Assembly: GCF_000758525.1 (NCBI RefSeq)
Contig: NZ_CP009241.1
Location: forward strand, 1,054,001-1,118,000
DNA from: Paenibacillus sp. FSL H7-0357
GTDB lineage: Bacteria; Bacillota; Bacilli; Paenibacillales; Paenibacillaceae
Length of the DNA: 64,000 nt
Direction of reading: 5' to 3'
The position numbers were made by a program, and so were the translations under genes. Of this stretch, positions 53,114 to 61,153 are shown piece by piece; position 1 is the stretch's first letter; every line of letters begins with the position of its first letter. The notes beneath the pieces are model-generated. The model was not told the DNA's origin, ran no database searches, and saw nothing but the letters and a program-made list of their open reading frames with translations.

Positions 53114-54008
53114 AATTCGCGGCGTCAGCAAAATTTTTCAGGGAGAAAAAGCGGTTGACGGCATTTCGCTGACTGTACATAAAGGAGCAATTTACGGACT
53201 GCTCGGATCGAACGGTGCGGGTAAAACAACACTGCTGAAGACGCTCGCCGGTATTTACCGGCCGGAAGAGGGCACGGTTAAGTTTGAAGGGAAGCCGGTC
53301 TTTGAAAACCCCGAGGTGAAGCAAAGGATCATTTTCATGCCGGACAGTCCTTATTTCTTCCCGCAGGCATCAATCAAGAGCATGGCCGCCTTTTACCGCT
53401 CTATTTATCCGGGGTGGAATGAGGCGCACTTTCAGGAGCTTGGGAAAATGTTCCGGCTCGATACAGGCCGCAAGCTCAGCCGGTTCTCTAAGGGTATGCA
53501 GCGCCAGGCGTCCTTCTGGCTCGCCCTAAGCTGCTCCCCGGATGTGCTTATCATGGATGAGCCGATCGACGGGCTTGACCCGGTCATGCGGCGGCAGATC
53601 AAGAATCTGCTGTTCCAGGAGGTGGCCGAACGGGGGATGACCGTCATCATCTCCTCACATAACCTGCGGGAAATTGAAGATCTATGCGATCATGTCGGCA
53701 TTATGCACGGCGGCAAAATGCTGGTGGAGAAGGATCTGGACGATCTCAAAGCGGACACGCATAAAGTGCAGGTGGCGTTCCGGGATGAGCGGCATGCATC
53801 GGTACTGACAGCCAAGCTGCAGATTCTTCATCAGGAACAGCGTGGCAGCGTTAATCTCTATATTGTAAAAGGGGACCGCGAGCGGATCGGGCAGGCTTTT
53901 CGGGTGTACGATCCATATGTACTGGATCTATTGCCGCTGACACTTGAGGAAATCTTTATATATGAAATGGGGGATGCCGGTTATGACGCGCAGCCGATTC
54001 TTCTTTAA
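53106..54008 (+). CDS. ABC transporter ATP-binding protein (YtrB-like)
   Basis: A 300-aa ATPase. Walker A is GLLGSNGAGKTT, the signature is the divergent FSKGMQRQ seen in YtrB-type proteins, and Walker B is VLIMDEPIDGLDP. ATG 53106 has GGGGGAG upstream; the longer frame runs back into gntR. It pairs with the large permease that overlaps its end. Confidence 0.9.
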   Translation: MIEIRGVSKIFQGEKAVDGISLTVHKGAIYGLLGSNGAGKTTLLKTLAGIYRPEEGTVKFEGKPVFENPEVKQRIIFMPDSPYFFPQASIKSMAAFYRSIYPGWNEAHFQELGKMFRLDTGRKLSRFSKGMQRQASFWLALSCSPDVLIMDEPIDGLDPVMRRQIKNLLFQEVAERGMTVIISSHNLREIEDLCDHVGIMHGGKMLVEKDLDDLKADTHKVQVAFRDERHASVLTAKLQILHQEQRGSVNLYIVKGDRERIGQAFRVYDPYVLDLLPLTLEEIFIYEMGDAGYDAQPILL

Positions 54009-56007
54009 CAGCAGCGTAATCCGCCAAAACTTGCGCCAGCATGGCTGGATCGGAATTATATACACGCTAGGTCTGATGTTCTTTCTTCCGCTCCAGATGT
54101 TCTTGAGCGGCAATCCGAATGCGGAGCCTGAGAAAGTCGAGAGTTTGTTCGGTATCGGCGGTGATATGCAAGTGTTCTTTATCGCTACGCTTCCAGTGGT
54201 AGCCGGTCTATTCCTTTTCCGGTTTCTGCAGTCTAAACCTTCATCGGATCTGTGGCACAGCCTGCCGCTGCGCCGGGAGCATTTACTTGCTGCCCATGCA
54301 TGGAGCGGCCTGATTCTTCTGCTTCTTCCGGTATGGCTAACTGCCGCAGTTACAGCAATCGTGGCACCACTGGACGGCAATAGGTACATTTACCAAGGAG
54401 CGGAAGTCTGGGAGTGGTGCCTGACGGTTACCATCCTCACCTTGTTCCTGTTCGTTTTCACTGCCTTCGTTGGAATATGTACAGGTCAAACTATTCTCCA
54501 GGGGGTTGTTGTTTATATCCTGCTCGTTCTTCCCTCCGCGCTGTTAATGCTGACCGGCATGCATCTTAATAGGTATTTGTACGGGTATTCAGGCGGTTAT
54601 AATGATGAGTATAGAATGGTCAATTGGTCGCCGGTTCTGCAGATTGTGAGACTCAGCAATGCATACGATAAGGTCAGTACAGGAGAGAAATGGATATATT
54701 TCGTGATCACTCTCTTAGTAATTATGCTATCCTTTGTGCTTTACCGCAAACGGCATAGCGAAAAGGCTGGGCAGGCGATTGCCTTCACCTATTTCAATCC
54801 GTTGTTCAAAGCAGGGGTGATGTTCTGCACCATGCTGGTTTCCGTGTCTTATTTCGGCAATGTGAAGCCGCAGCAGACAGGCTGGCTTATTGGCGGCTGT
54901 ATTGCCGGAGCACTCATCGGCTATGTTGTAGCTGAAATGATCATTCGCAAGACATGGCAGATCATGACCCGCAGGGTATTCGCTGACTTCGCCGCCTATA
55001 CTATCCTGCTAGGACTCCTGCTCTATGTTCCGGTCACTGGGATTACCGGCTATGAGAGCAGGGTACCGGCAGCGGACAAAGTCACGGCGGCTTATGCCGG
55101 GAGCAATTTCTGGATGTTGACCGAACCAGGGCAAGGCCCGATGGAAGTTCAGAACCGTCCCTATGAAGAGAAGGAAGTCTTCAATGAAGACAAAAGCTAT
55201 ATTGAGGCTGTACGCAAGCTGCATCAGGCACTTGTCACTGTGCGGCCTGGCGAGGAAGAACGTTCTCTGGGCAATTCTATCGGCAACAGGCAGTTCAGCA
55301 TTGCGTACCAGTTGAAGAATGGGCGGCAGATGCTGCGGTCTTACTGGATTCCATCAGCCGGCTTCGAACCGGAGCTGAAGGCGATCATGGAGAACAAGGA
55401 GTTCAAGCGCAACGAATATATGCTGTCCCGGCTTGGCGATAATGTGGAGAGTCTGAGAATCAGCAACATAAGTAAAGCGGTTTCGATCTCCGATCCTCAA
55501 GAGGTTAAAGAATTCAAGGAAATTCTGAAACGGGAGATATTGAACATGTCCTATGAAGATCAGCTGGACAACCGGGTTTCCAAGGCTTCTATCCAAACGA
55601 TAGGCAAGCCGGATGAAAAGGGCTACCAGCTCTATTATGGCTATGAGTGGAAACCCTCCTATCATGAGCTTGAGGGCTGGCTGGCCGAAAAGGGATACGC
55701 GGATAAAATTCGTACCCAGGCACAGGATGTGGAATCCGCTGAAATTATAAAGGATGGGTATATTGATAAGCTTGACGCGGCAAGCAGGAATAATATTGAG
55801 CGGCATTTTGATCTGGCGCGCAGCGAAGGTCTTGCGGCGGTCACCAAGGATAAGAAGATTATCGGCGATATTCTGGGAAAAGAACGCTATTATAGCGGAA
55901 AAACCGGCGAATATGTAGTAAAGATGAAGTATAAGTACGGAGAAGTGACTTATATATCGCTGAGGAAACAAGACCTTACGCCTGCTATAAAATCACTGCT
56001 TCCTTAA
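53983..56007 (+). CDS. ABC transporter permease with large external domain
   Basis: A 674-aa membrane protein. Several helices in the first 270 residues (LMFFLPLQMFL, IATLPVVAGLFLFRFL, LILLLLPVWLTAAVTAIV) and three more to about residue 380 are followed by a C-terminal region of about 300 residues without membrane segments, probably outside. ATG 53983 has GGGGG 9 nt upstream. It overlaps the ATPase gene by 26 nt. It resembles permeases of YtrA-controlled operons; export or sensing of a wall-active agent is inference. Confidence 0.82.
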   Translation: MTRSRFFFNSSVIRQNLRQHGWIGIIYTLGLMFFLPLQMFLSGNPNAEPEKVESLFGIGGDMQVFFIATLPVVAGLFLFRFLQSKPSSDLWHSLPLRREHLLAAHAWSGLILLLLPVWLTAAVTAIVAPLDGNRYIYQGAEVWEWCLTVTILTLFLFVFTAFVGICTGQTILQGVVVYILLVLPSALLMLTGMHLNRYLYGYSGGYNDEYRMVNWSPVLQIVRLSNAYDKVSTGEKWIYFVITLLVIMLSFVLYRKRHSEKAGQAIAFTYFNPLFKAGVMFCTMLVSVSYFGNVKPQQTGWLIGGCIAGALIGYVVAEMIIRKTWQIMTRRVFADFAAYTILLGLLLYVPVTGITGYESRVPAADKVTAAYAGSNFWMLTEPGQGPMEVQNRPYEEKEVFNEDKSYIEAVRKLHQALVTVRPGEEERSLGNSIGNRQFSIAYQLKNGRQMLRSYWIPSAGFEPELKAIMENKEFKRNEYMLSRLGDNVESLRISNISKAVSISDPQEVKEFKEILKREILNMSYEDQLDNRVSKASIQTIGKPDEKGYQLYYGYEWKPSYHELEGWLAEKGYADKIRTQAQDVESAEIIKDGYIDKLDAASRNNIERHFDLARSEGLAAVTKDKKIIGDILGKERYYSGKTGEYVVKMKYKYGEVTYISLRKQDLTPAIKSLLP

Positions 56008-56097
56008 GATTCTGGTTTTAGCTTCAGCGGGTTGACAAAAACTGGATGAGTGGATTATGCTTTTGGGAAATACAAGAACGGCAGGAGGTCTGGACAG

Positions 56098-56187
56098 ATG
56101 ATTGAACAAGGGGATAATCTACACTCGCATAATGCTATTATCTATCTTCCATTCATCTGTCCGCCTTGGGTTACTGTTCAGCGTTAG
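56098..56187 (+). CDS. Possible 29-residue leader peptide
   Basis: ATG 56098 has AGGAGG 9 nt upstream. The product, starting MIEQGDNLHSHNAIIYLPF and ending WVTVQR, has no recognised domain. It sits between a good promoter and an intrinsic terminator, as leader peptides do. No run of one regulatory codon is evident, so the sensed signal is unknown. Confidence 0.4.
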   Translation: MIEQGDNLHSHNAIIYLPFICPPWVTVQR

Positions 56188-56271
56188 CAGCGTTTAGTTA
56201 TTTCCGGTCAGCAGCCTGTAAGGCGGTTGCCGGAATACTCTAACTGTAGTTCTGCTATAAGATGGTGCCCG

Positions 56272-56302
56272 GCCATGGACGAGTGGAGTCCATGGCTTTT
56301 TT
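56272..56302 (+). terminator. Terminator in the RlaP leader
   Basis: GCCATGGAC (56272-56280) pairs perfectly with GTCCATGGC (56288-56296), followed by six Ts. It lies upstream of, not after, the nucleotidyltransferase gene. Confidence 0.85.
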
Positions 56303-56335
56303 GTATTTCGGCAGAGTCCGAAAGGAGAATGAAGC

Positions 56336-57160
56336 ATGTCTGAAATTCATCAATCGATCCTCCGCGAGCTGCGTGGCATTGAGGCGGAGGAGAATGTACG
56401 CATTCTGTATGCCTGTGAGTCGGGCAGCCGAGCTTGGGGGTTTCCGTCCAAGGACAGTGATTATGACGTCCGCTTTCTGTATTTGCGCCGCCCCGAGGCA
56501 TATCTCTCGATTTTTGAGCAGCGGGATGTGATTGAACGGCCGATCAGCGAGTTGCTTGATATTAACGGCTGGGATCTGAAGAAAGGGCTGACCCTCTTCC
56601 GCAAATCCAATCCGCCGCTGCTGGAATGGCTGCAATCCCCCATCCGGTATGAGCAAAATTACACGGGGGCGGACAGTATCCGCAAGCTATCACCGCTCAG
56701 CTTCTCGCCCAAATCCTGTATCTATCATTATCTGAACATGGCCCGGGGGAATTACCGGACCTATCTGCAAGGCAGCGAGGTCAAGATTAAGAAATATTTC
56801 TACGTTCTCCGTCCGCTGCTCGCATGTGCCTGGATCGAGAAATACCAGGTACCGCCACTGGATTTCAATGTGCTGGCCCTGGATCTGATTCCGGAAGGAA
56901 CCGAGCTTAGAGAGGCTGTACTGGAGCTTCTACGCCGTAAAATGTCCGGCGAAGAGCTGGATCTGGAGCCGCGTCTGGAAGTCATTAACGTTTATCTGGA
57001 GCAGCAGATCGCGCATTTCGAGCTTGCGGCTTCGCAATTTGGAAGCGGGGGCGGTGTAGCGGATGCAGCCCTGGATGAACTGTTCCGGGCCGCGCTGCTG
57101 GAAGTATGGGGAGAAGACAGCCGCTGGACTTCTAGCGGGGGAAATCAAAGCGAAACCTAA
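56336..57160 (+). CDS. RlaP-like nucleotidyltransferase (DNA polymerase beta fold)
   Basis: A 274-aa protein with the minimal nucleotidyltransferase motif ACESGSRAWGFPSKDSDYDVRF (quoted in part: GSRAWG, SDYDVR), where DxD binds metal. The family (PF10127, RlaP) is associated with RNA repair gene clusters. KptA, which removes 2'-phosphates left by RNA repair, is encoded 220 nt downstream and supports that role. AAAGGAG precedes the ATG. Confidence 0.82.
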   Translation: MSEIHQSILRELRGIEAEENVRILYACESGSRAWGFPSKDSDYDVRFLYLRRPEAYLSIFEQRDVIERPISELLDINGWDLKKGLTLFRKSNPPLLEWLQSPIRYEQNYTGADSIRKLSPLSFSPKSCIYHYLNMARGNYRTYLQGSEVKIKKYFYVLRPLLACAWIEKYQVPPLDFNVLALDLIPEGTELREAVLELLRRKMSGEELDLEPRLEVINVYLEQQIAHFELAASQFGSGGGVADAALDELFRAALLEVWGEDSRWTSSGGNQSET

Positions 57161-57175
57161 GGAGAGATCAACCTT

Positions 57176-57325
57176 ATGCATTTAATCATCAAGGCGACAG
57201 GAACAGGAGCAGGAATGCTCTCTCATCTGCTCGCTAAAAAGAGCCGCTGGAGCGGATTCATGAATGTGTGCTTGCTGCTTTGGCACTGGAATCTGAGCCG
57301 GTGGATCCGCGGTTGTAAGCTATAG
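57176..57325 (+). pseudogene. Degenerate gene fragment between RlaP and KptA
   Basis: A 49-codon frame with a ribosome site (GGAGAG) begins MHLIIKATGTGAGMLSHLLA. Its C-terminal part reads as unlikely protein, whereas another frame over the same DNA (about 57237-57317) reads KEPLERIHECVLAALALE and ends in SEPVDPRL before a stop, a far more natural ending. An internal deletion and frameshift of a longer gene is the simplest reading. In this RNA-repair setting a ligase such as RtcB is conceivable but not shown. Confidence 0.45.
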
Positions 57326-57381
57326 GGACGGAGTCCCATACGAAATTGATTATACGAAAGTGATTATAAGAGGTGCAATTT

Positions 57382-57945
57382 ATGTTAAACCACAGCGCTG
57401 AGGTTTCGCTCAGCAAATTTATGACCAAGCTGCTTCGGCATACTCCGCAGCAGTATGGGCTGATACTTGATCCGGAGGATGGTTCCTGTCTGCTGGAGGA
57501 ACTGCTCGCAGTGATAAACGCAGCCCCGAAGTGGTCTCATATTACAGAAGAAGATATCCGCCAAACGGTCACGAACAGTGAGAAGCAGCGGTTCGCCATT
57601 GAGGGGGAGCGGATCAAAGCGAGATACGGACACAGCCACACCAAAGTTGCCTATGAACCGGGAACACCGCCGTCCGTACTCTATCATGGCACTCACCAGA
57701 ATGCGCTGCCGGCGATTGTAAAAGAGGGGCTGCAGCCGATGGGCAGGCAATACGTGCATTTATCGGAGGGGCTGCATTTCGCAACTCTGGCCGGAAGCCG
57801 CAGGGGAAAGCTTGTTTTACTCTCCGTGGATACGGTTAAGGCTGTAGAGTCTGGTGTAACCTTCTATTATGCCGGAAATGAGGTATGGCTGGCTGAGCCG
57901 GTTCCGCCTGCCTGCATAGCGCCATTAAGTGCACCGGAAGAATAA
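57382..57945 (+). CDS. kptA: RNA 2'-phosphotransferase KptA/Tpt1
   Basis: A 187-aa enzyme that transfers a 2'-phosphate from RNA to NAD, giving ADP-ribose cyclic phosphate. Family motifs are in order: SKFMTKLLRHTPQQYGL, RIKARYGHSHT, VLYHGTH, MGRQYVHLSEG, with the Arg-His-Arg-Arg set apparent. ATG 57382 is chosen; the upstream GTG falls within the AGAGGTG ribosome site. It groups with the RlaP-like gene as an RNA repair unit. Confidence 0.92.
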   Translation: MLNHSAEVSLSKFMTKLLRHTPQQYGLILDPEDGSCLLEELLAVINAAPKWSHITEEDIRQTVTNSEKQRFAIEGERIKARYGHSHTKVAYEPGTPPSVLYHGTHQNALPAIVKEGLQPMGRQYVHLSEGLHFATLAGSRRGKLVLLSVDTVKAVESGVTFYYAGNEVWLAEPVPPACIAPLSAPEE

Positions 57946-57979
57946 TAGCACCAAATCTCCAGTACAGGAGGAATGTGAT

Positions 57980-58498
57980 ATGGAAGAGGTGACGGATCAC
58001 CTGGATCACGGATTGCAGATCGTCTTCATTGGATTCAATCCAAGTCTCCGCTCGGGCGAGCTGGGGCATCATTATGCGAATCCGCGCAATAATTTCTGGC
58101 GGATTCTTGAGCAGTCAGGGCTGACGCCGCGCCTCTATGATGCCTCGGAGGACGGTGAACTGCTGAAGCTCGGCTACGGCTTTACGAATATTGTAGCCCG
58201 CCCGACCCGCGGGGCCGAGGATATTACCCGCGAGGAGTATACCGAGGGGCGGGAATTGCTTCGTGCCAAGCTGAAGCTCTACCGGCCGGAGGTAGCCTGC
58301 TTTGTAGGCAAGGGCGTGTACACTGAATTCAGCCGTAAACCAAAAGCAGATTGGGGATTTCAGGAGCATATAGAACCGGTAGTGGATGGCGTGCGCGAGT
58401 TCGTCGCCCCGTCGTCGAGCGGACTCGTCCGGATGCCGATGCCGGAGATTGTGGCTATTTACCGGAGACTATATGATTTCACCCATAAGGATGACTGA
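57980..58498 (+). CDS. mug: G/U mismatch-specific DNA glycosylase (Mug/TDG family)
   Basis: A 172-aa base-excision enzyme. The active-site block is IVFIGFNPSLRSGELGHHYANPRNNFWRIL, shown here in part (GFNPSLRSGELGHHYANP); the second motif is VAPSSSGLVRMP. ATG 57980 has AGGAGG 8 nt upstream. It removes uracil or thymine opposite G. It follows kptA at 34 nt and may share its transcript. Confidence 0.9.
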   Translation: MEEVTDHLDHGLQIVFIGFNPSLRSGELGHHYANPRNNFWRILEQSGLTPRLYDASEDGELLKLGYGFTNIVARPTRGAEDITREEYTEGRELLRAKLKLYRPEVACFVGKGVYTEFSRKPKADWGFQEHIEPVVDGVREFVAPSSSGLVRMPMPEIVAIYRRLYDFTHKDD

Positions 58499-58608
58499 AT
58501 TAGAGTTTGTCTGACAGCACACGGGGAGTGAGGATGGATGGAATCGGAGGGTGGACGGTAGGAAGGATGATAGGTGGCGATATATCCCAAAAGTAAGTGT
58601 TTTAGGAT

Positions 58609-58792
58609 AACTGTATTCTATACAACTAAAAAAGAGGATTTTGGCATGCTGTAGGCGTTAACTGTATTCCGTACAGCTATAAATGAGGATATGCGTCTAT
58701 AACGGCCTTTCTTGCGATTATAATTGCAGGAAGTGCAACTAAACCGTGACAAGAGATGATTTCTGCCTATTTAGTTGTACGAAGTACAATTA
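58609..58792. repeat. Four-palindrome array B (51/62/51 spacing)
   Basis: Palindromes start at 58609, 58660, 58722 and 58773, with arms TGTAT/ATACA, CTGTA/TACAG, TTGCA/TGCAA and TTGTAC/GTACAA. Total length (184 bp) and spacings equal those of array A at 26967, although the sequence between palindromes differs. Confidence 0.8.
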
Positions 58793-58910
58793 TGGGTCCA
58801 GAGTCTAAGCTGAACCCCGTGAGCAGCAGTCAGCACCAACCCGGAAAGCAGCCGCAGTAATCAGTGCCAACTGGCCCGCCGCCGCGGGGGCAACGCAGCG
58901 CAATAAAAAA

Positions 58911-58990
58911 ACACCCTGTAGGTTAAGGGTGTTTCAGACTGTAGACGAATAGGGTTTTGAAACGAATTATTTCTGTTTCAAAACCCTATT
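58911..58990 (+). repeat. Left inverted repeat framing the MarR/MFS pair
   Basis: Two hairpins (ACACCCT/AGGGTGT, and ATAGGGTTTTGAAAC/GTTTCAAAACCCTAT) joined by TTCAGACTGTAGAC. The reverse complement of 61022-61100 matches it, including an identical core GGGTGTTTCAGACTGTAGAC, with paired changes in the second stem. Confidence 0.85.
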
Positions 58991-59072
58991 TTCTTTGTCA
59001 AATTTGTTGTGAATCTGTTTTAAAATCACACTACATTCCCTCCATTCGTGTATTGGTTATTTAATCAATTAT

Positions 59073-59102
59073 TTTGACAATGTTGAAATAGAAACAAAAA
59101 AT
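59073..59102 (+). promoter_or_regulatory. marR promoter region with operator-like repeat
   Basis: TTGACA near 59073 is followed by TGTTGAAATAGAAACAAAAA (59081-59100), similar to the two repeats before the MFS gene. TATATTATATTG downstream may supply the -10. Confidence 0.5.
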
Positions 59103-59147
59103 ACTATATTATATTGTTAATGCACTGAGCGGGTAGGAGGACAGACC

Positions 59148-59621
59148 GTGAACAAAGAAGAACAGGTCATAATGGGCTTCAGGGACGTATATAACAAGAT
59201 GGTTTGGCTTAATAAGGATAAGATGGAGGACAGTCTTAAGGGTTACAAGTCTTCTGAAGTACATTGCATCGAATACATTGAAAAAAACGTAGATTCCAAC
59301 GTAACAAAACTTGCGGAGTCCTTTTATATGACCCGCGGTGCCATAAGTAAAATGACTAAGAAGCTCATAAAAAAAGGCCTTATCGAAAGCTACCAGAAGC
59401 AGGATAACAAGAAGGAAATCTATTTTAGGCTTACTGAGCAAGGGAAAGTAATTTATAAAATCCATGAGGACCTGCACAAAGAGTTTCAAGAGCGGGATAA
59501 AGCCGTATTTGAGCAGGTAACCGAGGAACAATTCGACAGCATGCTTAGCTTCGTGGAAAAGTATAGTAGGCATTTGGATGCAGAAATAAAAAAACTGGGT
59601 ATAGATTTTAAGTCGGAATAA
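59148..59621 (+). CDS. MarR-family regulator
   Basis: A 157-aa winged-helix regulator starting at GTG with TAGGAGG upstream. The recognition region reads VTKLAESFYMTRGAISKMTKKLIKKGLIESYQKQ (in part: VTKLAESFYMTRGAISK) and the wing DNKKEIYFRLTEQGK. It lies directly before an MFS exporter, with operator-like repeats ahead of both genes, so it probably represses both. The gene is visibly AT-richer than its neighbours outside the inverted repeats. Confidence 0.9.
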   Translation: MNKEEQVIMGFRDVYNKMVWLNKDKMEDSLKGYKSSEVHCIEYIEKNVDSNVTKLAESFYMTRGAISKMTKKLIKKGLIESYQKQDNKKEIYFRLTEQGKVIYKIHEDLHKEFQERDKAVFEQVTEEQFDSMLSFVEKYSRHLDAEIKKLGIDFKSE

Positions 59622-59646
59622 CTTTGAATAATGAAAATGAAACCAC

Positions 59647-59685
59647 AGGCAGCCGGGCTCTATTGAGAAAGGGCTGCCTTTTTTT
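59647..59685 (+). terminator. Terminator between marR and the MFS gene
   Basis: AGGCAGCC (59647-59654) pairs with GGCTGCCT (59672-59679), followed by a T-run. The MFS gene therefore has its own promoter. Confidence 0.88.
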
Positions 59686-59694
59686 GCCGTTTAA

Positions 59695-59749
59695 TTTGTT
59701 GACAAGGAAACAAAATGGAGATATTATTTTGTTGACAAGGAAACGAAAT
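59695..59749 (+). promoter_or_regulatory. Paired operator-like repeats before the MFS gene
   Basis: TTTGTTGACAAGGAAACAAA (59695-59714) and a near-identical copy with one change (59728-59749) lie 33 bp apart. Each also contains a TTGACA-like -35. A related sequence precedes marR, suggesting MarR binding sites. Confidence 0.65.
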
Positions 59750-59774
59750 AACAGCTTTTGAGGAGAGAATTTAA

Positions 59775-61010
59775 ATGTCCATATTTAGATCACACAATGA
59801 ACAGAACACAGAACAAACCGTAGATAAACACGCTTTAATATTCGGTCTTATCTCTGTGTTTCTTTGCGGAATAGGCTTCAGTATCATAATGCCTGTCGTC
59901 CCATTCTTAGTGCAGCCTTATACAAGCAATCCGGGAGAGCAAGCTATAGTTGTTACGCTGCTGACCTCTGTTTATGCCCTCTGCGTGTTTTTTGCGGCCC
60001 CCGTACTTGGGGCTTTGAGCGACAAATATGGCCGTCGTCCATTGCTCTTAGTATGCCTTTTGGGTTCCGCAATCGGGTACTTAATTTTTGGCATAGGCGG
60101 AGCTCTATGGGTACTATTTGCCGGGCGCATAATAGAAGGTATAACAGGCGGGAGCATAAGCACGATCTTCGCATATTTTGCAGACATCATTCCTCCAGAG
60201 CAGAGAACCAAATACTTTGGATGGGTGAGTGCGGTTGTAGGCGTAGGCACTGTTATTGGCCCAACTCTAGGCGGATTACTTGCCAAGTTTGGTTATGCTG
60301 TACCCATGTATTTTGGAGCAATAATAACTTTATTGAATGTTGTTTATGGATTCTTTTTTATGCCTGAGAGCCTTGGCAAGAATAATAGACTGAAAGAGAT
60401 TACCTTTGTTAGACTGAATCCATTTACACAGCTTGCTAACCTGCTTTCCACAAAAACCTTAAAAAGGCTACTTGTCTCGGCGTTTTTACTTTGGATACCC
60501 AACGGATCTTTACAGGCGGTTTTATCCCAATTTACAATGGATACTTTCAGTTGGAAGCCTGCACTAATCGGTCTTGTGTTTTCAATTATGGGCGCCCAAG
60601 ACATCATTTCACAAGGTTTCATAATGCCAAAGCTTTTGACAAAACTTAGTGATAAACAGATAGCAGTTCTTGGAATGATTTCAGAGATTATAGGCTACAG
60701 TCTTATTGCGCTATCTGCTTTGTTCTCATTCTATCCTCTTTTTATCGCTGGCATGTTTATATTTGGTTTTGGTGATTCGATCTTTGGGCCTTCATTTAAT
60801 GGGATGCTCTCCAAGTCTGCCGATTCTAGTGAACAAGGAAGGATTCAAGGGGGGAGCCAATCTATTCAGGCTTTAGCAAGAATGATTGGGCCTGTCATTG
60901 GAGGTCAAATCTATGTATCACTTGGGTCTGCCGCACCCGCTTTTATGGGTATGATCCTTATAGCAGTGGCAATACCAGTTTTATATAAGAGAACGCAGGT
61001 AAGTATGTAA
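59775..61010 (+). CDS. MFS exporter, 12-helix TetA-like type
   Basis: A 411-aa transporter. Motif A reads LGALSDKYGRRPLLLVCLLGSAIGYLIFG (in part: GALSDKYGRRPLLLVCLLG), close to TetA/bicyclomycin exporters; motif C is GVGTVIGPTLGGLLAKFG. It has 12 predicted helices and a ribosome site GAGGAGA. The MarR partner and own promoter suggest inducible export. Tetracycline cannot be assumed as substrate. AT-rich codon use and the framing repeats suggest transfer. Confidence 0.88.
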   Translation: MSIFRSHNEQNTEQTVDKHALIFGLISVFLCGIGFSIIMPVVPFLVQPYTSNPGEQAIVVTLLTSVYALCVFFAAPVLGALSDKYGRRPLLLVCLLGSAIGYLIFGIGGALWVLFAGRIIEGITGGSISTIFAYFADIIPPEQRTKYFGWVSAVVGVGTVIGPTLGGLLAKFGYAVPMYFGAIITLLNVVYGFFFMPESLGKNNRLKEITFVRLNPFTQLANLLSTKTLKRLLVSAFLLWIPNGSLQAVLSQFTMDTFSWKPALIGLVFSIMGAQDIISQGFIMPKLLTKLSDKQIAVLGMISEIIGYSLIALSALFSFYPLFIAGMFIFGFGDSIFGPSFNGMLSKSADSSEQGRIQGGSQSIQALARMIGPVIGGQIYVSLGSAAPAFMGMILIAVAIPVLYKRTQVSM

Positions 61011-61021
61011 AAACATATAGT

Positions 61022-61100
61022 AATAGGGTTTCAGAACTCAGGGACAAGTTCTGAAACCCTATTGGTCTACAGTCTGAAACACCCTGCATGTTAAGGGTGG
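61022..61100 (-). repeat. Right inverted repeat framing the MarR/MFS pair
   Basis: Reverse complement aligns with 58911-58990 over 79-80 positions. Its hairpins are AATAGGGTTTCAGAAC/GTTCTGAAACCCTATT and CCACCCT/AGGGTG. It may also serve as terminator after the MFS gene. Confidence 0.85.
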
Positions 61101-61153
61101 TTTTCTTATTTCTGCGCTCGTACAAGCCCGGCAGTTTGAGTATACGCCGTCTG

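Larger units (their letters stand above)
56008..56335 (+). other. Leader region of the RlaP-like gene
   Basis: A 328-bp gap. It contains a sigma-A-like promoter (TTGACA at 56032, 18-bp spacer, TATGCT), a short open frame with a strong ribosome site (56098-56187) and an intrinsic terminator (56272-56302) only 34 nt before the next start. This layout suggests attenuation. Confidence 0.5.
58499..59147. other. Long intergenic region before the MarR/MFS pair
   Basis: A 649-bp gap. It holds palindrome array B (58609-58792), the left 80-bp inverted repeat (58911-58990) and the marR promoter with an operator-like repeat (about 59073-59102). No protein gene was supported. Confidence 0.6.

Noticed and set aside
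56270..56302. T-box riboswitch before the RlaP-like gene
   Set aside because: The conserved T-box sequence and specifier-loop features are not present; only a terminator and a short open frame are seen.
58911..61100. A complete insertion sequence around the MarR/MFS genes
   Set aside because: No transposase, no short terminal repeat ends and no obvious target duplication; only the framing inverted repeats are supported.
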